This document shows positions 27,795-37,699 of a stretch of 57,497 nucleotides of DNA, piece after piece. Under the pieces are notes generated by a model. The model ran no database searches, was not told the DNA's origin, and saw only the letters and a program-made list of their open reading frames with translations. The stretch covers positions 1-57,497 of the forward strand of contig WSYG01000011.1 in the NCBI GenBank assembly GCA_009773735.1. The letters run 5' to 3'. This DNA comes from Erysipelotrichaceae bacterium (GTDB taxonomy: Bacteria; Bacillota_I; Bacilli_A; Erysipelotrichales; Erysipelotrichaceae). The translations under genes and the position numbers were made by a program. Position 1 is the stretch's first letter. Each line of letters starts with the position of its first letter.

Positions 27795-29819
27795 ATGAAA
27801 AAAACACTAACACTGCTTACATTCATGATCCTATTAATGAGCTTGACGATCAAAGTCAATGCTTCTTCAGCGACTTCTCCTACCCGTACTTTGGATTTTA
27901 AATATAACTTGGTATGGACACAAGATGCTTATTTACCACAATTAACGGTGACTAACCTTGGCTTAAAGAATCCTACCGATGCGATCATGGATCATCAAGA
28001 TCATTTATACATCGCTGATCGCGGAAACAAACGCATCGTTGAATACGATACGACCACCAATCAATTGGTTAGAATCATCACGCATCCTTCTTTAAAAACA
28101 CCGACTGGAATCTTCTTAACCGAAACTGGTGATATTTATGTGGCAGATACTTCTGCAGAAGCTGTCATTCGATTTGATAAAGATGGCAACTACATTGAAC
28201 AATTCAATCGTCCTACCACGGCCTCTTTCGGTGATACGCCGTATAAACCTGCCAAGGTAGCGGTCGATAATCGAGGTAATCTGTATATTGTTTCTGAAGG
28301 AGTATATAACGGAATCATACAGTTATCCTCCAGCGGTGAATTCTTAGGTTACTTTTCTTCCAACAAAGTTTCTTTGAACATTTTGCAAATGTTGCAGGAT
28401 ATCTTCTTCACGGATGCCCAAAAAGAATTGTTGACAGGCAGAGTTCCAACAACGTTCTCCAATGTCTTTATGGATGAAGACGGGATCTTATATTCGACCA
28501 CGATGGGTGGTTTGATGCATGGGGTCAAAAAACACAATACTGCTGGTCAAGATATGTTGAGTGAACGCTTTATTTGGGGTGCTGAAGATTTCTCAGACAT
28601 TACTGTCGATAAAGATGGCATCATCTATGCGACCGCTAAATCTGGACAGATCTTTGTGTATACCAATGATGGTCAATTCATTTTCTTCTTTGGTTCGTTC
28701 TATGGAGAATCAGACATCGCTGGACTTTTTAGTTCACTGGTTTCAATCGCAGTGGATTCTAAAGGACAATTATGGACCTTGGATTCTGAGAAATCATTCA
28801 TTCAGTCATTTAAATCCACAGAGTATGCGCAAAGCATTTATAAGGCCACCAAGTTGTTTTCTGAAGGAAAATATGATGAAGCCACGGTCATCTGGAATGA
28901 TGTCTTAAGGCTCAATCAAATGTCTGTGGTAGCACATAACGGAATTGGTGCAAATCTACTGTATCAACAACGTTATGAAGAAGCTATGCTGCACTTTAGA
29001 GTGGCAGGCAATCGTTTCAATTATTCACAAGCTTACTGGGAAGTTCGTAATACATGGCTACAATCTCAATTGAGTTTGATCTTAGGATCGTTTGTGGTGG
29101 TGTTTGGTTCTTTACGATTAACACGTAAAGTGCGTAAAAAATCAAAATTCATCGCAAAAATTAAAGCAGGCTATAAAAAATTCATCCATTATCGTTTCGT
29201 ATCCGATGTCTTATTGGTGCTTAAAGTCATGCGTCATCCAATCGATAGTTTCTATGACATCAAAGCAAAGAAAGCAGGATCCTTACTAAGCGCAAGCGTC
29301 GTATATATCGGATTCTTCCTGATCTTTATTTGGTATACCTTAGGCAAAGGCTTTATTTATCAATATCTTTTAATCGAAGATATTGATATGACAGCCGTCA
29401 TTATCGGATTCTTCTCGATGACCTTATTGTTTGTCTTGTGTAACTATTTGGTTTCTTCGATCAATGATGGGGAAGGTGGTTTACTCGATCTGTATAAGAT
29501 GATGGCGTATAGTTTTGGACCGATGATGATTGGGTATATCTTAATCATTGGTTTATCGTATGTGTTTACTGAAAATGAAGCGTTCTTCTTACAGACGATT
29601 GAACAGATCGCTGTGATATGGACGGGCATCAATCTATTTATGGGTATTCAAGAAACGCATAATTATGAAACGAAAGCAGCTTTCAAAAGCATCATTATGA
29701 CAGTCTTGTTTATGTTGTTGATTGCGGTCATCTTGATGATCGTGATTCTGATGACTGAACAGGTCTATATGTTCTTTGAAGCTCTGTTCAAGGAGGCGTG
29801 GCGCAATGTACTTTCCTAA
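27795..29819 (+). CDS. Secreted NHL-propeller/TPR protein with Yip1-like membrane domain
   Basis: 674 residues. A signal peptide (MKKTLTLLTFMILLMSLTIK) is followed by NHL beta-propeller repeats at about 50-340 (DHLYIADRGNKRIVEYD, GDIYVADTSAEAVIRFD). TPR-like helices lie at about 350-415, then a transmembrane anchor near 430. A Yip1-like bundle of about five helices (KVMRHPIDSFYDIK start) closes the protein. The propeller should face outside. Such proteins occur beside DUF5696 proteins and sugar ABC genes in some Bacillota (from memory), but no function is established. Between two permease pairs, it may organise transporter and glycan-binding proteins. It overlaps the next gene by 14 bp. Confidence 0.75.
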   Translation: MKKTLTLLTFMILLMSLTIKVNASSATSPTRTLDFKYNLVWTQDAYLPQLTVTNLGLKNPTDAIMDHQDHLYIADRGNKRIVEYDTTTNQLVRIITHPSLKTPTGIFLTETGDIYVADTSAEAVIRFDKDGNYIEQFNRPTTASFGDTPYKPAKVAVDNRGNLYIVSEGVYNGIIQLSSSGEFLGYFSSNKVSLNILQMLQDIFFTDAQKELLTGRVPTTFSNVFMDEDGILYSTTMGGLMHGVKKHNTAGQDMLSERFIWGAEDFSDITVDKDGIIYATAKSGQIFVYTNDGQFIFFFGSFYGESDIAGLFSSLVSIAVDSKGQLWTLDSEKSFIQSFKSTEYAQSIYKATKLFSEGKYDEATVIWNDVLRLNQMSVVAHNGIGANLLYQQRYEEAMLHFRVAGNRFNYSQAYWEVRNTWLQSQLSLILGSFVVVFGSLRLTRKVRKKSKFIAKIKAGYKKFIHYRFVSDVLLVLKVMRHPIDSFYDIKAKKAGSLLSASVVYIGFFLIFIWYTLGKGFIYQYLLIEDIDMTAVIIGFFSMTLLFVLCNYLVSSINDGEGGLLDLYKMMAYSFGPMMIGYILIIGLSYVFTENEAFFLQTIEQIAVIWTGINLFMGIQETHNYETKAAFKSIIMTVLFMLLIAVILMIVILMTEQVYMFFEALFKEAWRNVLS

Positions 29820-32169
29820 GTTGAAATTAAAACAGGTTTTACCTGTTGTGTTGGGATTGGCGATGACGGTTCAAGCCATATATGCGACCTATATTCCTAA
29901 CTCTCATGATACAAAATTGCCTCCTGAGTCGATTACCTATGAGATCACTGATCCCAGTGATTTTGTGTTGCTTTATGAAACGGTTAACTTTAAGTATTAC
30001 TTCAAAGATGAACGTGATGTGATGGCAGTCGTGGATAAACGTAATGGATATACATGGAAGACAGGCTTAGACATTGCTTACAACAAGACTTTAGAAGATG
30101 CGTGTGATTTGGTTCCTGATGATCAAAAGATCAACTGTGAACCTTTAGAAGACCGTTTGAATACGACCTATACTGGTATCGCAAACTCTTTGATTACCGT
30201 AGAATATTATGATGTCTCTAAATCGATTAAACGTGTTTCAAGTGCTGCGATCAATAACGTGAAAAGCACTTTAGGTAAAGTTAATAATTCAGCTGATCAT
30301 TATCGTTTGGATGTCAGTTTTTCGGAGATCCAATTGAATGTGAAAGTTCATCTGTTGTTTGATGAGGATGGTTTTACCTTAGAGATTCGTGATGATGAGA
30401 TCACAGGCGATGGTCAATCTGTTTTGGCTGCCATTCAATTGATGCCTTTCTTAGGGGCATCTGGTGGACAGAAACTGTATTGGGATAATGTGGAAAAAGA
30501 CTTTGAGAAAAAAGTCCCCAATAAGATGATCGAAGGTTATGTCTTGGTTCCAGATGGTCCAGGCGCTTTGATTCGCTTTGAAAATCGTAATGTTGGATTG
30601 ACGGCCTATACCGGAGATATTTATGGTAGAGATCCTGGTGAAGGTCAATATTTTTACACCAATGAACAAGGTTTCTTCCCCTTTAAGAATCCTACGATGC
30701 CGATCTATGGGATCGCGCATGGGAATCGTCAAGCTGCCTTTATTGCTTTTTCAACCAAAGGGGCTCCTTATATGACTCTTAATGTCTCTCCAGAAGAAGA
30801 CATTACGTACTATACCTATGCGTATCCTCGTTTTGAATTCAACCTCTTATTTCATCAAGTCTACAATAAACGAGGTGATGGTTACTTCACTTTGATGGAT
30901 GAAAGACGTCATTATGACATTGGAATGCGTTATGAATTCTTAGCCAATGATACGGATCGTCCTGCAGATTATGTGGGGATGGCGTTGACTTATCGTGATT
31001 ATTTACTTAAAAACAAGTTATTACCAGATCAAACTCAAAATAAAGATAACATCGGCATTCGCTTAGACTTCGTTATGGCTGATGTGAAAAAGAGTATCTT
31101 AGGGGTCGAAGATGTGGTAGTGACCAAAGCCTCCGATGTTAAAAACATTTTGAATCAGCTTCATGAAGATGGCATATTCAACATCAACAGTGGTCTACTG
31201 GGTTGGCAATCTGGCGGCATCACTTCAGGTCATCCTGGTAAAACAGAATGGTCTAATGCGATTGGCTCAAAAGGATCCTTTATGGATCTCATTGAAGCTG
31301 CCACGGCCTTAGGTTACGATGTCTCATTAAGCCAAGACTACATCAAGATCCATCGTGATCAAGTGAATTATGAAGCTTCAGCAGCCCGCCACATCAACAG
31401 TTGGTATCTACAAACTCGGATGTGGGGAGAATATCCTGTAACGGAGTTTGGTTTTGCGAAACCTGCGAAATCTGCAGCATGGATCAAAGCTCAAAGCACA
31501 GCTTTGGCTAAACTAAAAGTGACTTCGTTTACGATCGATGGAATCTCAAGCACTTTGACCAGTGATTATGATGGTGGTTTTACATCGCTTGAAGAATCTA
31601 TTGATTTATATCGAAAAGTCCTCTCTGAACTTGACCCAGCAATCAAGATATCGATGAATGGTCCTAATGATTACTTATGGAACTATGTCGATCGTTACTT
31701 AAGTTCACCTGTCTTTTCAACTCAATTCTTGATTGAAACAGATACCGTGCCTTTCTTACAGATCGTCCTTAACGATACGATGGAAATGTATGCGCCATAT
31801 TCTAATTTCTCGTTTTATACTCAAAAGGATATCTTAAGGATGATCGATTATAATCTTTATCCTTCCTTTGCCTTATCTCAAGATCCTGCTTATGTCTTAG
31901 CATTGACCAATGCGAATAAGTTCTATTCGACTGAGTTTACTGAATATCGGCTCTTGATCAAATCGATCTATGATGAAGTCAATGGATCACTTAAAGAAGT
32001 CATCGGGGATCAATGGATCGATCGTGAAGTCTTAGCCAATGGGCTCATTTTAAACACCTACGCGTCAGGACAACAAATCTTGATCAACTATACCCAAGAC
32101 CCCTATACCTACCAAGGAACCAGTGTCCAAGCCCTCTCAGCGAAGGTAATTAAGGAGCTTGCCCAATGA
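29806..32169 (+). CDS. DUF5696-like surface protein, possible glycan-active enzyme
   Basis: 787 residues from the ATG at 29806, after AAGGAGG. A longer in-frame start lacks a ribosome site. A single N-terminal hydrophobic segment (VLPVVLGLAMTVQAIYATY) acts as signal or anchor. An N-terminal beta-rich domain (MAVVDKRNGYTWKTG; VPDGPGALIRFENRN) is followed by a C-terminal part with TIM-barrel-like features (TSFTIDGISSTL, KISMNGPNDYLWNYVDR). I recognise it as similar to DUF5696, but no catalytic residues can be assigned. Embedded among transporter genes, it should bind or process glucan at the membrane. Its stop overlaps the next permease start by 4 bp. Confidence 0.65.
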   Translation: MYFPKLKLKQVLPVVLGLAMTVQAIYATYIPNSHDTKLPPESITYEITDPSDFVLLYETVNFKYYFKDERDVMAVVDKRNGYTWKTGLDIAYNKTLEDACDLVPDDQKINCEPLEDRLNTTYTGIANSLITVEYYDVSKSIKRVSSAAINNVKSTLGKVNNSADHYRLDVSFSEIQLNVKVHLLFDEDGFTLEIRDDEITGDGQSVLAAIQLMPFLGASGGQKLYWDNVEKDFEKKVPNKMIEGYVLVPDGPGALIRFENRNVGLTAYTGDIYGRDPGEGQYFYTNEQGFFPFKNPTMPIYGIAHGNRQAAFIAFSTKGAPYMTLNVSPEEDITYYTYAYPRFEFNLLFHQVYNKRGDGYFTLMDERRHYDIGMRYEFLANDTDRPADYVGMALTYRDYLLKNKLLPDQTQNKDNIGIRLDFVMADVKKSILGVEDVVVTKASDVKNILNQLHEDGIFNINSGLLGWQSGGITSGHPGKTEWSNAIGSKGSFMDLIEAATALGYDVSLSQDYIKIHRDQVNYEASAARHINSWYLQTRMWGEYPVTEFGFAKPAKSAAWIKAQSTALAKLKVTSFTIDGISSTLTSDYDGGFTSLEESIDLYRKVLSELDPAIKISMNGPNDYLWNYVDRYLSSPVFSTQFLIETDTVPFLQIVLNDTMEMYAPYSNFSFYTQKDILRMIDYNLYPSFALSQDPAYVLALTNANKFYSTEFTEYRLLIKSIYDEVNGSLKEVIGDQWIDREVLANGLILNTYASGQQILINYTQDPYTYQGTSVQALSAKVIKELAQ

Positions 32170-33203
32170 AACTCTTCAAGAAAAAAGATGCATCTATCAT
32201 TACTAAGCCAAAAAAGATGAAGAAAAAGAAAAAAGGCAGTTTTAAAGAAATCAGCAATCGTTCAGGGTATAAGTTCTTCTTACCTTGGATGATCGGATTC
32301 TTGATCTTTACCGCTTTTCCGTTTATTTATACGATTTATTTAAGTTTCAATCAAGTTCAGTTGACGGTATTTGGTTGGCAATCAACCTTCAATGGGATTG
32401 CGAACTATGTATCAGCACTTTTAAGAAATCCAGATTATACCCCAGCCTTGATTCAGTTCATTTTGGTTGAAGTGGTCTATGTCCCAGTCATCGTGACCGT
32501 GGCCTTGATTCTTGCGATCTTGATGAATGGCGATTTTAAATTCAGGACAGTTTTTAGAGTCATCTATTTCTTGCCGGTCATTGTTATTTCAGGGACTGTC
32601 ATGACGCAACTCATGAGCAGTGGAAATGTTCAGTTGGGCAATGTACGACAGGTCTTTATCTTTCAGATCTTGTCTTCTTATTCTCCAGCTTTAGCCGACA
32701 TCGTTGTATTCTTATTCAATAACTTTGCGATCGTCTTGTGGTTCTCAGGTATCCCAATCGTACTCTTTCTCAATGGCCTACAAAAAATCAACACCTCGCT
32801 GTTTGAAGCAGCCCAGATCGATGGGGCAACGCCTTGGCAGATCTTATGGAAGATCACCTTACCGATCATACGACCGATCATTTTGGTTTCGACCATCTTT
32901 ACGATCGTTCAGTTGGGGATGTTTCCCATCAATCCCGTCTATGGGATGATCCAAACCGCTATTTTCGATACGGTTGCGGGACTGGGCGTCGCATCAGCAT
33001 ATGCTTGGATTTATTCATTGACAGTCATCGTCATACTGGGCATTGCTTTCTTCTTACTCAAAGATCATTCTAAAGATTATCAATATGTGGATGTGGTCAG
33101 ACTACAAGATATTAAACTTCAAAAGATGAGAAAACGAGTTAAACGTCAGCAAGAATGGAATGAATACTTCAGAAAGAAAGGCGTCAAACATGGAAAAAAC
33201 TAA
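32166..33203 (+). CDS. Sugar ABC permease, MalF type (pair 2)
   Basis: 345 residues. A lysine-rich cytoplasmic N-terminus (KPKKMKKKKKGSFKE) precedes six helices, and the EAA loop is EAAQIDGATPWQ. Its start overlaps the DUF5696-like gene by 4 bp (ATGA). With the next gene it forms a second permease pair. The presence of two pairs suggests two substrate size classes or linkages, perhaps one pair per solute-binding protein. Confidence 0.92.
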   Translation: MKLFKKKDASIITKPKKMKKKKKGSFKEISNRSGYKFFLPWMIGFLIFTAFPFIYTIYLSFNQVQLTVFGWQSTFNGIANYVSALLRNPDYTPALIQFILVEVVYVPVIVTVALILAILMNGDFKFRTVFRVIYFLPVIVISGTVMTQLMSSGNVQLGNVRQVFIFQILSSYSPALADIVVFLFNNFAIVLWFSGIPIVLFLNGLQKINTSLFEAAQIDGATPWQILWKITLPIIRPIILVSTIFTIVQLGMFPINPVYGMIQTAIFDTVAGLGVASAYAWIYSLTVIVILGIAFFLLKDHSKDYQYVDVVRLQDIKLQKMRKRVKRQQEWNEYFRKKGVKHGKN

Positions 33204-34149
33204 ACGAATCTGGGCTTTAGTCAAACGAAAACTGATGGGTTATAACCTGAGTGACGGTTATCTCTATAAGACGGCTGTCTATATCTTGTTGATTGCGATC
33301 GCCTATGTTTTCTTGTATCCATTATTACGCATGATTTCATATTCCTTCATGTCGACCAAAGACATCATCAATCCTGAAATAGACTGGATACCAATCAGTC
33401 CAACCTTGACCAATTTAAAAGTCGCTTGGACGGTCATGAGTATGCCTTGGACCTTACTAAATTCATTATGGTTTGCTGGAACCTTAGCACTGGCTCAAAC
33501 CTTGATTTCAGCGCTAACCGGTTATGCCTTTGCGCGCTATGAGTTTAAATTCAAAGGATTCTGGTTTGGGATGGTTTTGATGAGTTTCGTTATTCCGATT
33601 CCGGTGGTTTTGATTCCACGGTGGATGATGTTTGTGACCACGCAGAATATCTTAGATTTTAAATTGATTGGGACTGTTATTCCACAATTAATGTTGGCGA
33701 TCGCTGGTCAAGGGGTTTATTCAGCCATCTTGATTTTGATCTTCTATAACTTCTTTAAGATGATTCCTATTGTGTTAGATGAAGCCGCTAAAATCGATGG
33801 GGCAAGTAATCTACAAGTCTTTTATCACATCATCTTAAAGATGTCGGTTCCTACCATCATCACTGTCTTTCTGTTTGCCTTTGTCTGGAATTACAATGAA
33901 ACCTATGTGACTGGAACCTTCTTACGTTCAGCACTAAAGGTCATGCCGATGCAACTGGGACTCTTTGACTCCATCTTTGAGCGGATGTCTGCCCCGATCC
34001 CAAATGCGCCTGGAGGTCAATTCAGGCTGAATGAATCGTATAAAATGGCCGCAACTTTGATCACGATGGCACCTATGATGATCATGTATTTCTTCGTTCA
34101 AAAACAATTTGTCGAAGGGATTGAAAAAACAGGTATTACAGGAGAGTAA
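33190..34149 (+). CDS. Sugar ABC permease, MalG type (pair 2)
   Basis: 320 residues from the ATG at 33190, overlapping the previous gene by 14 bp. Six helices are predicted, with the EAA loop DEAAKIDGASNLQ. It pairs with the preceding permease. An earlier in-frame start at 33160 is less likely because AAAGG lies 6 bp before 33190. No ATPase gene follows. Instead the operon continues with glucanases. Confidence 0.92.
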   Translation: MEKTKRIWALVKRKLMGYNLSDGYLYKTAVYILLIAIAYVFLYPLLRMISYSFMSTKDIINPEIDWIPISPTLTNLKVAWTVMSMPWTLLNSLWFAGTLALAQTLISALTGYAFARYEFKFKGFWFGMVLMSFVIPIPVVLIPRWMMFVTTQNILDFKLIGTVIPQLMLAIAGQGVYSAILILIFYNFFKMIPIVLDEAAKIDGASNLQVFYHIILKMSVPTIITVFLFAFVWNYNETYVTGTFLRSALKVMPMQLGLFDSIFERMSAPIPNAPGGQFRLNESYKMAATLITMAPMMIMYFFVQKQFVEGIEKTGITGE

Positions 34150-34150
34150 A

Positions 34151-35155
34151 GTGGATAAAGTCAGAGCCGTTAATTTAGGGGGTTGGTTGGTTTTAGAATA
34201 CTGGATGAGACCCACATTATTTGAAGGCATAGAAGGCTTTGATGAGACCCAATTCAGTCTACAAGCCAAAGATCTTAAAAAACAACTTGATGATCATCGA
34301 GAAAGTTTCATCGTTGAAGAAGACTTTAAATGGATCAAGGATCATGGGCTCAACGTCATTAGAGTTCCTTATCCATATTGGTTGTTTGGCGATATTGAAC
34401 CTTATTATGGTTGTGTTGATAAGCTTGATCAAATCATGGATTGGGCACATAAATATGATTTAAAAGTGCTTTTAGATCTACATACGGCACCAGGCTGTCA
34501 AAATGGTTTCGACAATGGGGGTCAGCTTGGTGTTTTAACGTGGCATACTAAACCTGAAAATCTCGCGTTAACGATCGATATTTTAGATAAAGTAGCCTTA
34601 AGATATAAAAATCATCCTGCTTTATGGGCCATGCAGGTGCTTAATGAACCCCATTGGACTCATGAGATCTCGTTTATGGAAGCCTTCTATGAAGATGCTT
34701 ATCGTCATCTTAGAGCCATCCTTAAACCTGAAACTGAGATCGTTTTTCATGATGCCTTTAGACATACTGTATGGAAATCTTTCTTAGAAAACAAAACCAA
34801 TGTCATCTTAGATCTTCATCTTTACCAAGGTTTCGATGAGAAATTTAGTAAAGCTGGCATCGATAAGAATGTGGTGTATCCTTTGGAACATTATCCTTCG
34901 ATCCTCAGTGAAATCTCAACGTATGTACGCTGTATCGTAGGAGAATGGTCACTGGGTCTTAATCCCAAAAACTTTGAAGGTTTAGATGATTTTAATAAGA
35001 CTTGTGGTTTAAGAGCCTTTGGGGTAACTCAACTCTTGGCTTTTGAGAAGTGTTATGGTTGGGTATTTTGGAACTACAAGATTGAAGACATGAACAGTGG
35101 CTGGAACTTTAAGAGTCTGGTTGAGAAAGGAATTTTACCCCATGATTATCGCTAA
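34151..35155 (+). CDS. GH5-family exo-beta-1,3-glucanase-like enzyme, cytoplasmic
   Basis: 334 residues from a GTG start at 34151 with AGGAG 6 bp upstream. An ATG start at 34109 would lie deep in the permease gene. The N-terminal NLGGWLVLEYWMRP recalls fungal exo-1,3-glucanases of GH5. The acid/base Glu is E166 (LNEPHW) and the nucleophile E265 (VGEWSLGL). There is no signal peptide, so the enzyme should trim glucose from imported beta-1,3-oligosaccharides. It starts 1 bp after the permease stop and overlaps the next GH3 gene by 14 bp. Confidence 0.9.
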   Translation: MDKVRAVNLGGWLVLEYWMRPTLFEGIEGFDETQFSLQAKDLKKQLDDHRESFIVEEDFKWIKDHGLNVIRVPYPYWLFGDIEPYYGCVDKLDQIMDWAHKYDLKVLLDLHTAPGCQNGFDNGGQLGVLTWHTKPENLALTIDILDKVALRYKNHPALWAMQVLNEPHWTHEISFMEAFYEDAYRHLRAILKPETEIVFHDAFRHTVWKSFLENKTNVILDLHLYQGFDEKFSKAGIDKNVVYPLEHYPSILSEISTYVRCIVGEWSLGLNPKNFEGLDDFNKTCGLRAFGVTQLLAFEKCYGWVFWNYKIEDMNSGWNFKSLVEKGILPHDYR

Positions 35156-36932
35156 GAAATGGTTGATTGTAGGTTTGTTGTCGCTGAGTTTAATGTCATG
35201 TAAGAAAACACCAGAAATCATCTTAACGCCTTTAGAAGAAAAACTCGCATCCATGTCTTTGGATGAAAAACTAGGTCAAATGATCCAAGCAGAACGCTAT
35301 GCGGTCACAACGGCCACCATAAATGAGCTCAATTTGGGCTCTATTTTAAGTGGAGGAGGATCTCATCCTACACCCAATACGGTAGAAGCTTGGCTGGCTT
35401 TAACCACCAAGATGAACAATGCGGCAAAAAATGGTTCAGCAGGCTTACCATTGATTTATGGCGTTGATGCGGTCCATGGCCATAATAATGTGGAAGGCTT
35501 GGTTTTGTTTCCCCATAACAGTGCTTTAGGGGCAACCCATGATGAAGAACTGCTTGAAAGAATAGGTAAAGCAGTAGGAGTTCAATTAAGAGCGACTGGT
35601 ATTTCATGGAATTTTGCGCCATGTTTGGCAGTTGTTCAAGACATTCGTTGGGGAAGAGCCTATGAAGGCTTCTCAGAAGAACCTAATTTAGTCGCGTCGC
35701 TTGGCTCTGCATATATAAAAGGTCTACAATCAGAAGGCATCATGGCGACTGCGAAACATTATCTTGCGGATGGCGGAACAGATTTTGACAGTTCTAAAAA
35801 CAGTTACCCGATCGATCAAGGCAATGTATCTTTAACAGAAGCAGAAATCAGAGCACTACACTTAGTGCCTTATATAAAAGCAATCCAAGATGCCAAAGTT
35901 AAAAGTATCATGGTTTCCTTTAGTTCCATCAACAATCAAAAGATGCATGGTTCTACCTATTGGATCACAACGATCCTAAAAGAAGAACTAAAGTTTGATG
36001 GGATCGTGATTTCAGATTGGGAAGCCATTCATCAGTTACCAGGGTCTTTGATTTATCAAGTCTCGTCCGCCATCAATGCAGGAGTCGATATGCTGATGGA
36101 ACCCAACAAATACAAAGATGTACTTGCGGTTATGAAAAGAGCCGTTGAGAACGGAACCATCAAGATGGAAAGAATCGATGATGCGGTCATGCGTATTCTA
36201 AAAGTCAAAGATGATCTTAAATTATCCACAGGTTTAGCTAGTGCAACGATCGATATGGAAAATGACAAAGCATTAGCTCGAGAAGCCGTTGCGAAATCTC
36301 AGGTCTTACTCAAAAATGAAGGCGTATTGCCTTTAGCGAAAAACACAGACATATTACTCATTGGTCCTGGCATCGACAATGTGGGTTATCAAGCAGGAGG
36401 TTGGTCCTTCTCTTGGCAAGGTGAAAAAGGAAATGAACATTTCCCCAACGCAACGACCCTTTTAGAAGCCTTCACAGCGATTGCACAAGCTAATGGTGCT
36501 CACATCTATACCCAACTCAAAGATGCTTCTAAAGCGGATGTGGTGGTTATGGTACTGACTGAAAATCCCTATGCGGAAGGTATAGGCGATACAAAGACAC
36601 TGAGTTTGACTTCAGGTTTAGCACATCCTGATAATGCAGAAACGATTAGACAAGCAAAGCTCATCAAGAAACCCATTGTTACATTACTGATGAGTGGACG
36701 ACCTTTGATCGTAGAAGATGAGATTGAATATTGGGATGCGTTTGTGATGAGTTGGTTGTTTGGAACTGAAGCACAAGGTGTAACCGATGTATTGTATGGG
36801 GATGTGAACTTCAGTGGAACCTTAAGTTTTACTTGGCCAAAGATTTCAGAAGCTAATACCACATCTTCAATGAATCCAGATCGTAATGCTGATGATATCC
36901 AATTTGAAATCGGATCAGGATTGACATACTAA
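35142..36932 (+). CDS. GH3-family beta-glucosidase/exoglucanase, lipoprotein
   Basis: 596 residues from the ATG at 35142, which follows AAAGGAA. The signal peptide ends at lipobox Cys20 (LSLMSC), so this GH3 works on the cell surface, unlike the first one. The nucleophile is D292 in VISDWEAI. The barrel (KHYLADGGTDFDSS) and second alpha/beta domain are present, but the fibronectin-III-like tail is missing, as in ExoP/NagZ-like or barley-type exoglucanases. It should release glucose or short products outside the cell. Last gene of the long operon, followed by a terminator. Confidence 0.92.
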   Translation: MIIAKKWLIVGLLSLSLMSCKKTPEIILTPLEEKLASMSLDEKLGQMIQAERYAVTTATINELNLGSILSGGGSHPTPNTVEAWLALTTKMNNAAKNGSAGLPLIYGVDAVHGHNNVEGLVLFPHNSALGATHDEELLERIGKAVGVQLRATGISWNFAPCLAVVQDIRWGRAYEGFSEEPNLVASLGSAYIKGLQSEGIMATAKHYLADGGTDFDSSKNSYPIDQGNVSLTEAEIRALHLVPYIKAIQDAKVKSIMVSFSSINNQKMHGSTYWITTILKEELKFDGIVISDWEAIHQLPGSLIYQVSSAINAGVDMLMEPNKYKDVLAVMKRAVENGTIKMERIDDAVMRILKVKDDLKLSTGLASATIDMENDKALAREAVAKSQVLLKNEGVLPLAKNTDILLIGPGIDNVGYQAGGWSFSWQGEKGNEHFPNATTLLEAFTAIAQANGAHIYTQLKDASKADVVVMVLTENPYAEGIGDTKTLSLTSGLAHPDNAETIRQAKLIKKPIVTLLMSGRPLIVEDEIEYWDAFVMSWLFGTEAQGVTDVLYGDVNFSGTLSFTWPKISEANTTSSMNPDRNADDIQFEIGSGLTY

Positions 36933-36957
36933 AAAAGATCATTTAGTTAAAAAGTTG

Positions 36958-36987
36958 AAACAGACATTTTCGAATGTCTGTTTTTGT
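36958..36987 (+). terminator. Terminator of the GH4-to-GH3 operon
   Basis: AAACAGACATT-TTCG-AATGTCTGTTT plus a T-run: an 11-bp stem with a UUCG tetraloop. Confidence 0.92.
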
Positions 36988-37029
36988 TTGTGCTATTATA
37001 TGCTCAAGAGAGAGAGTGAAGGGAACCAT

Positions 37030-37575
37030 ATGAGAGCTCTGAATATTTCGATTAATAAGAACGAAATCGTATTGATCTACAGTAATTTCTTGAAACTTAA
37101 TAAATTCTCTGCAGGGAAAATAGCCCATGTTTTTAGTAATGAAATTCTATTAAAACATCTTTTACCAAACGGAAAGTATGATGGGTATCAAGTCATAAGT
37201 ATTGAAGATATTATAAAAATTGAACACAAGACACAATATGCTCAAAAGATTGCCAAACTGGCCAAGTATTATGACAGTGTACACGAAGAAGTTGAAGTTC
37301 TAGAAGAGAATGGATTTGTAACGATCCTAGAGTTTGCGAAAGAGAAAAATAAGGTCGTTTCTATTGAGTTTTTGGAGAGTGGACGAAATGATGTTATTGG
37401 TTATATCGGTGAAGTAAACAACGACAGATGCGTTGTTTATCAACTTGATGAGTTTGGGAATGAAGATGGTCAAGTTCTGTTTGAACTTTCAAACATTACC
37501 TTTGTTTCATGCGACAATGATGAAGAAAGCGTTCTCGATGTGTTAAGTCGTTTAAAAAGAGCTGTAAATAATTAA
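37030..37575 (+). CDS. Unrecognised protein with two repeated domains
   Basis: 181 residues from the ATG at 37030, preceded by GTGAAGGGA. An earlier in-frame ATG would lie inside the terminator hairpin. No signal peptide or membrane segment. Two similar halves are visible: about residues 25-80 (SAGKIAHVF ... GKYDGYQVISIEDIIKIEH) and about 120-175 (VIGYIGEVN ... NEDGQVLFELSNITFVSCD). Each is a short beta-rich unit of the form G-I-x-V, D-G-x-x-x-x-x-L/I-x-x-I. This suggests a duplicated small beta-barrel, but I know no named family. It stands alone between the glucan operon and the GH16 lipoprotein. Confidence 0.7.
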   Translation: MRALNISINKNEIVLIYSNFLKLNKFSAGKIAHVFSNEILLKHLLPNGKYDGYQVISIEDIIKIEHKTQYAQKIAKLAKYYDSVHEEVEVLEENGFVTILEFAKEKNKVVSIEFLESGRNDVIGYIGEVNNDRCVVYQLDEFGNEDGQVLFELSNITFVSCDNDEESVLDVLSRLKRAVNN

Positions 37576-37699
37576 GCACAGAAATTTATACACCAAGCTG
37601 GATTCATTGGAAAAAATAACAATCCCTTTATCATAAAAGAGACTTACGTTTGATTCGGTTCATATTGAACTTTTCTTATAAAAAATCCCACAATAGACA

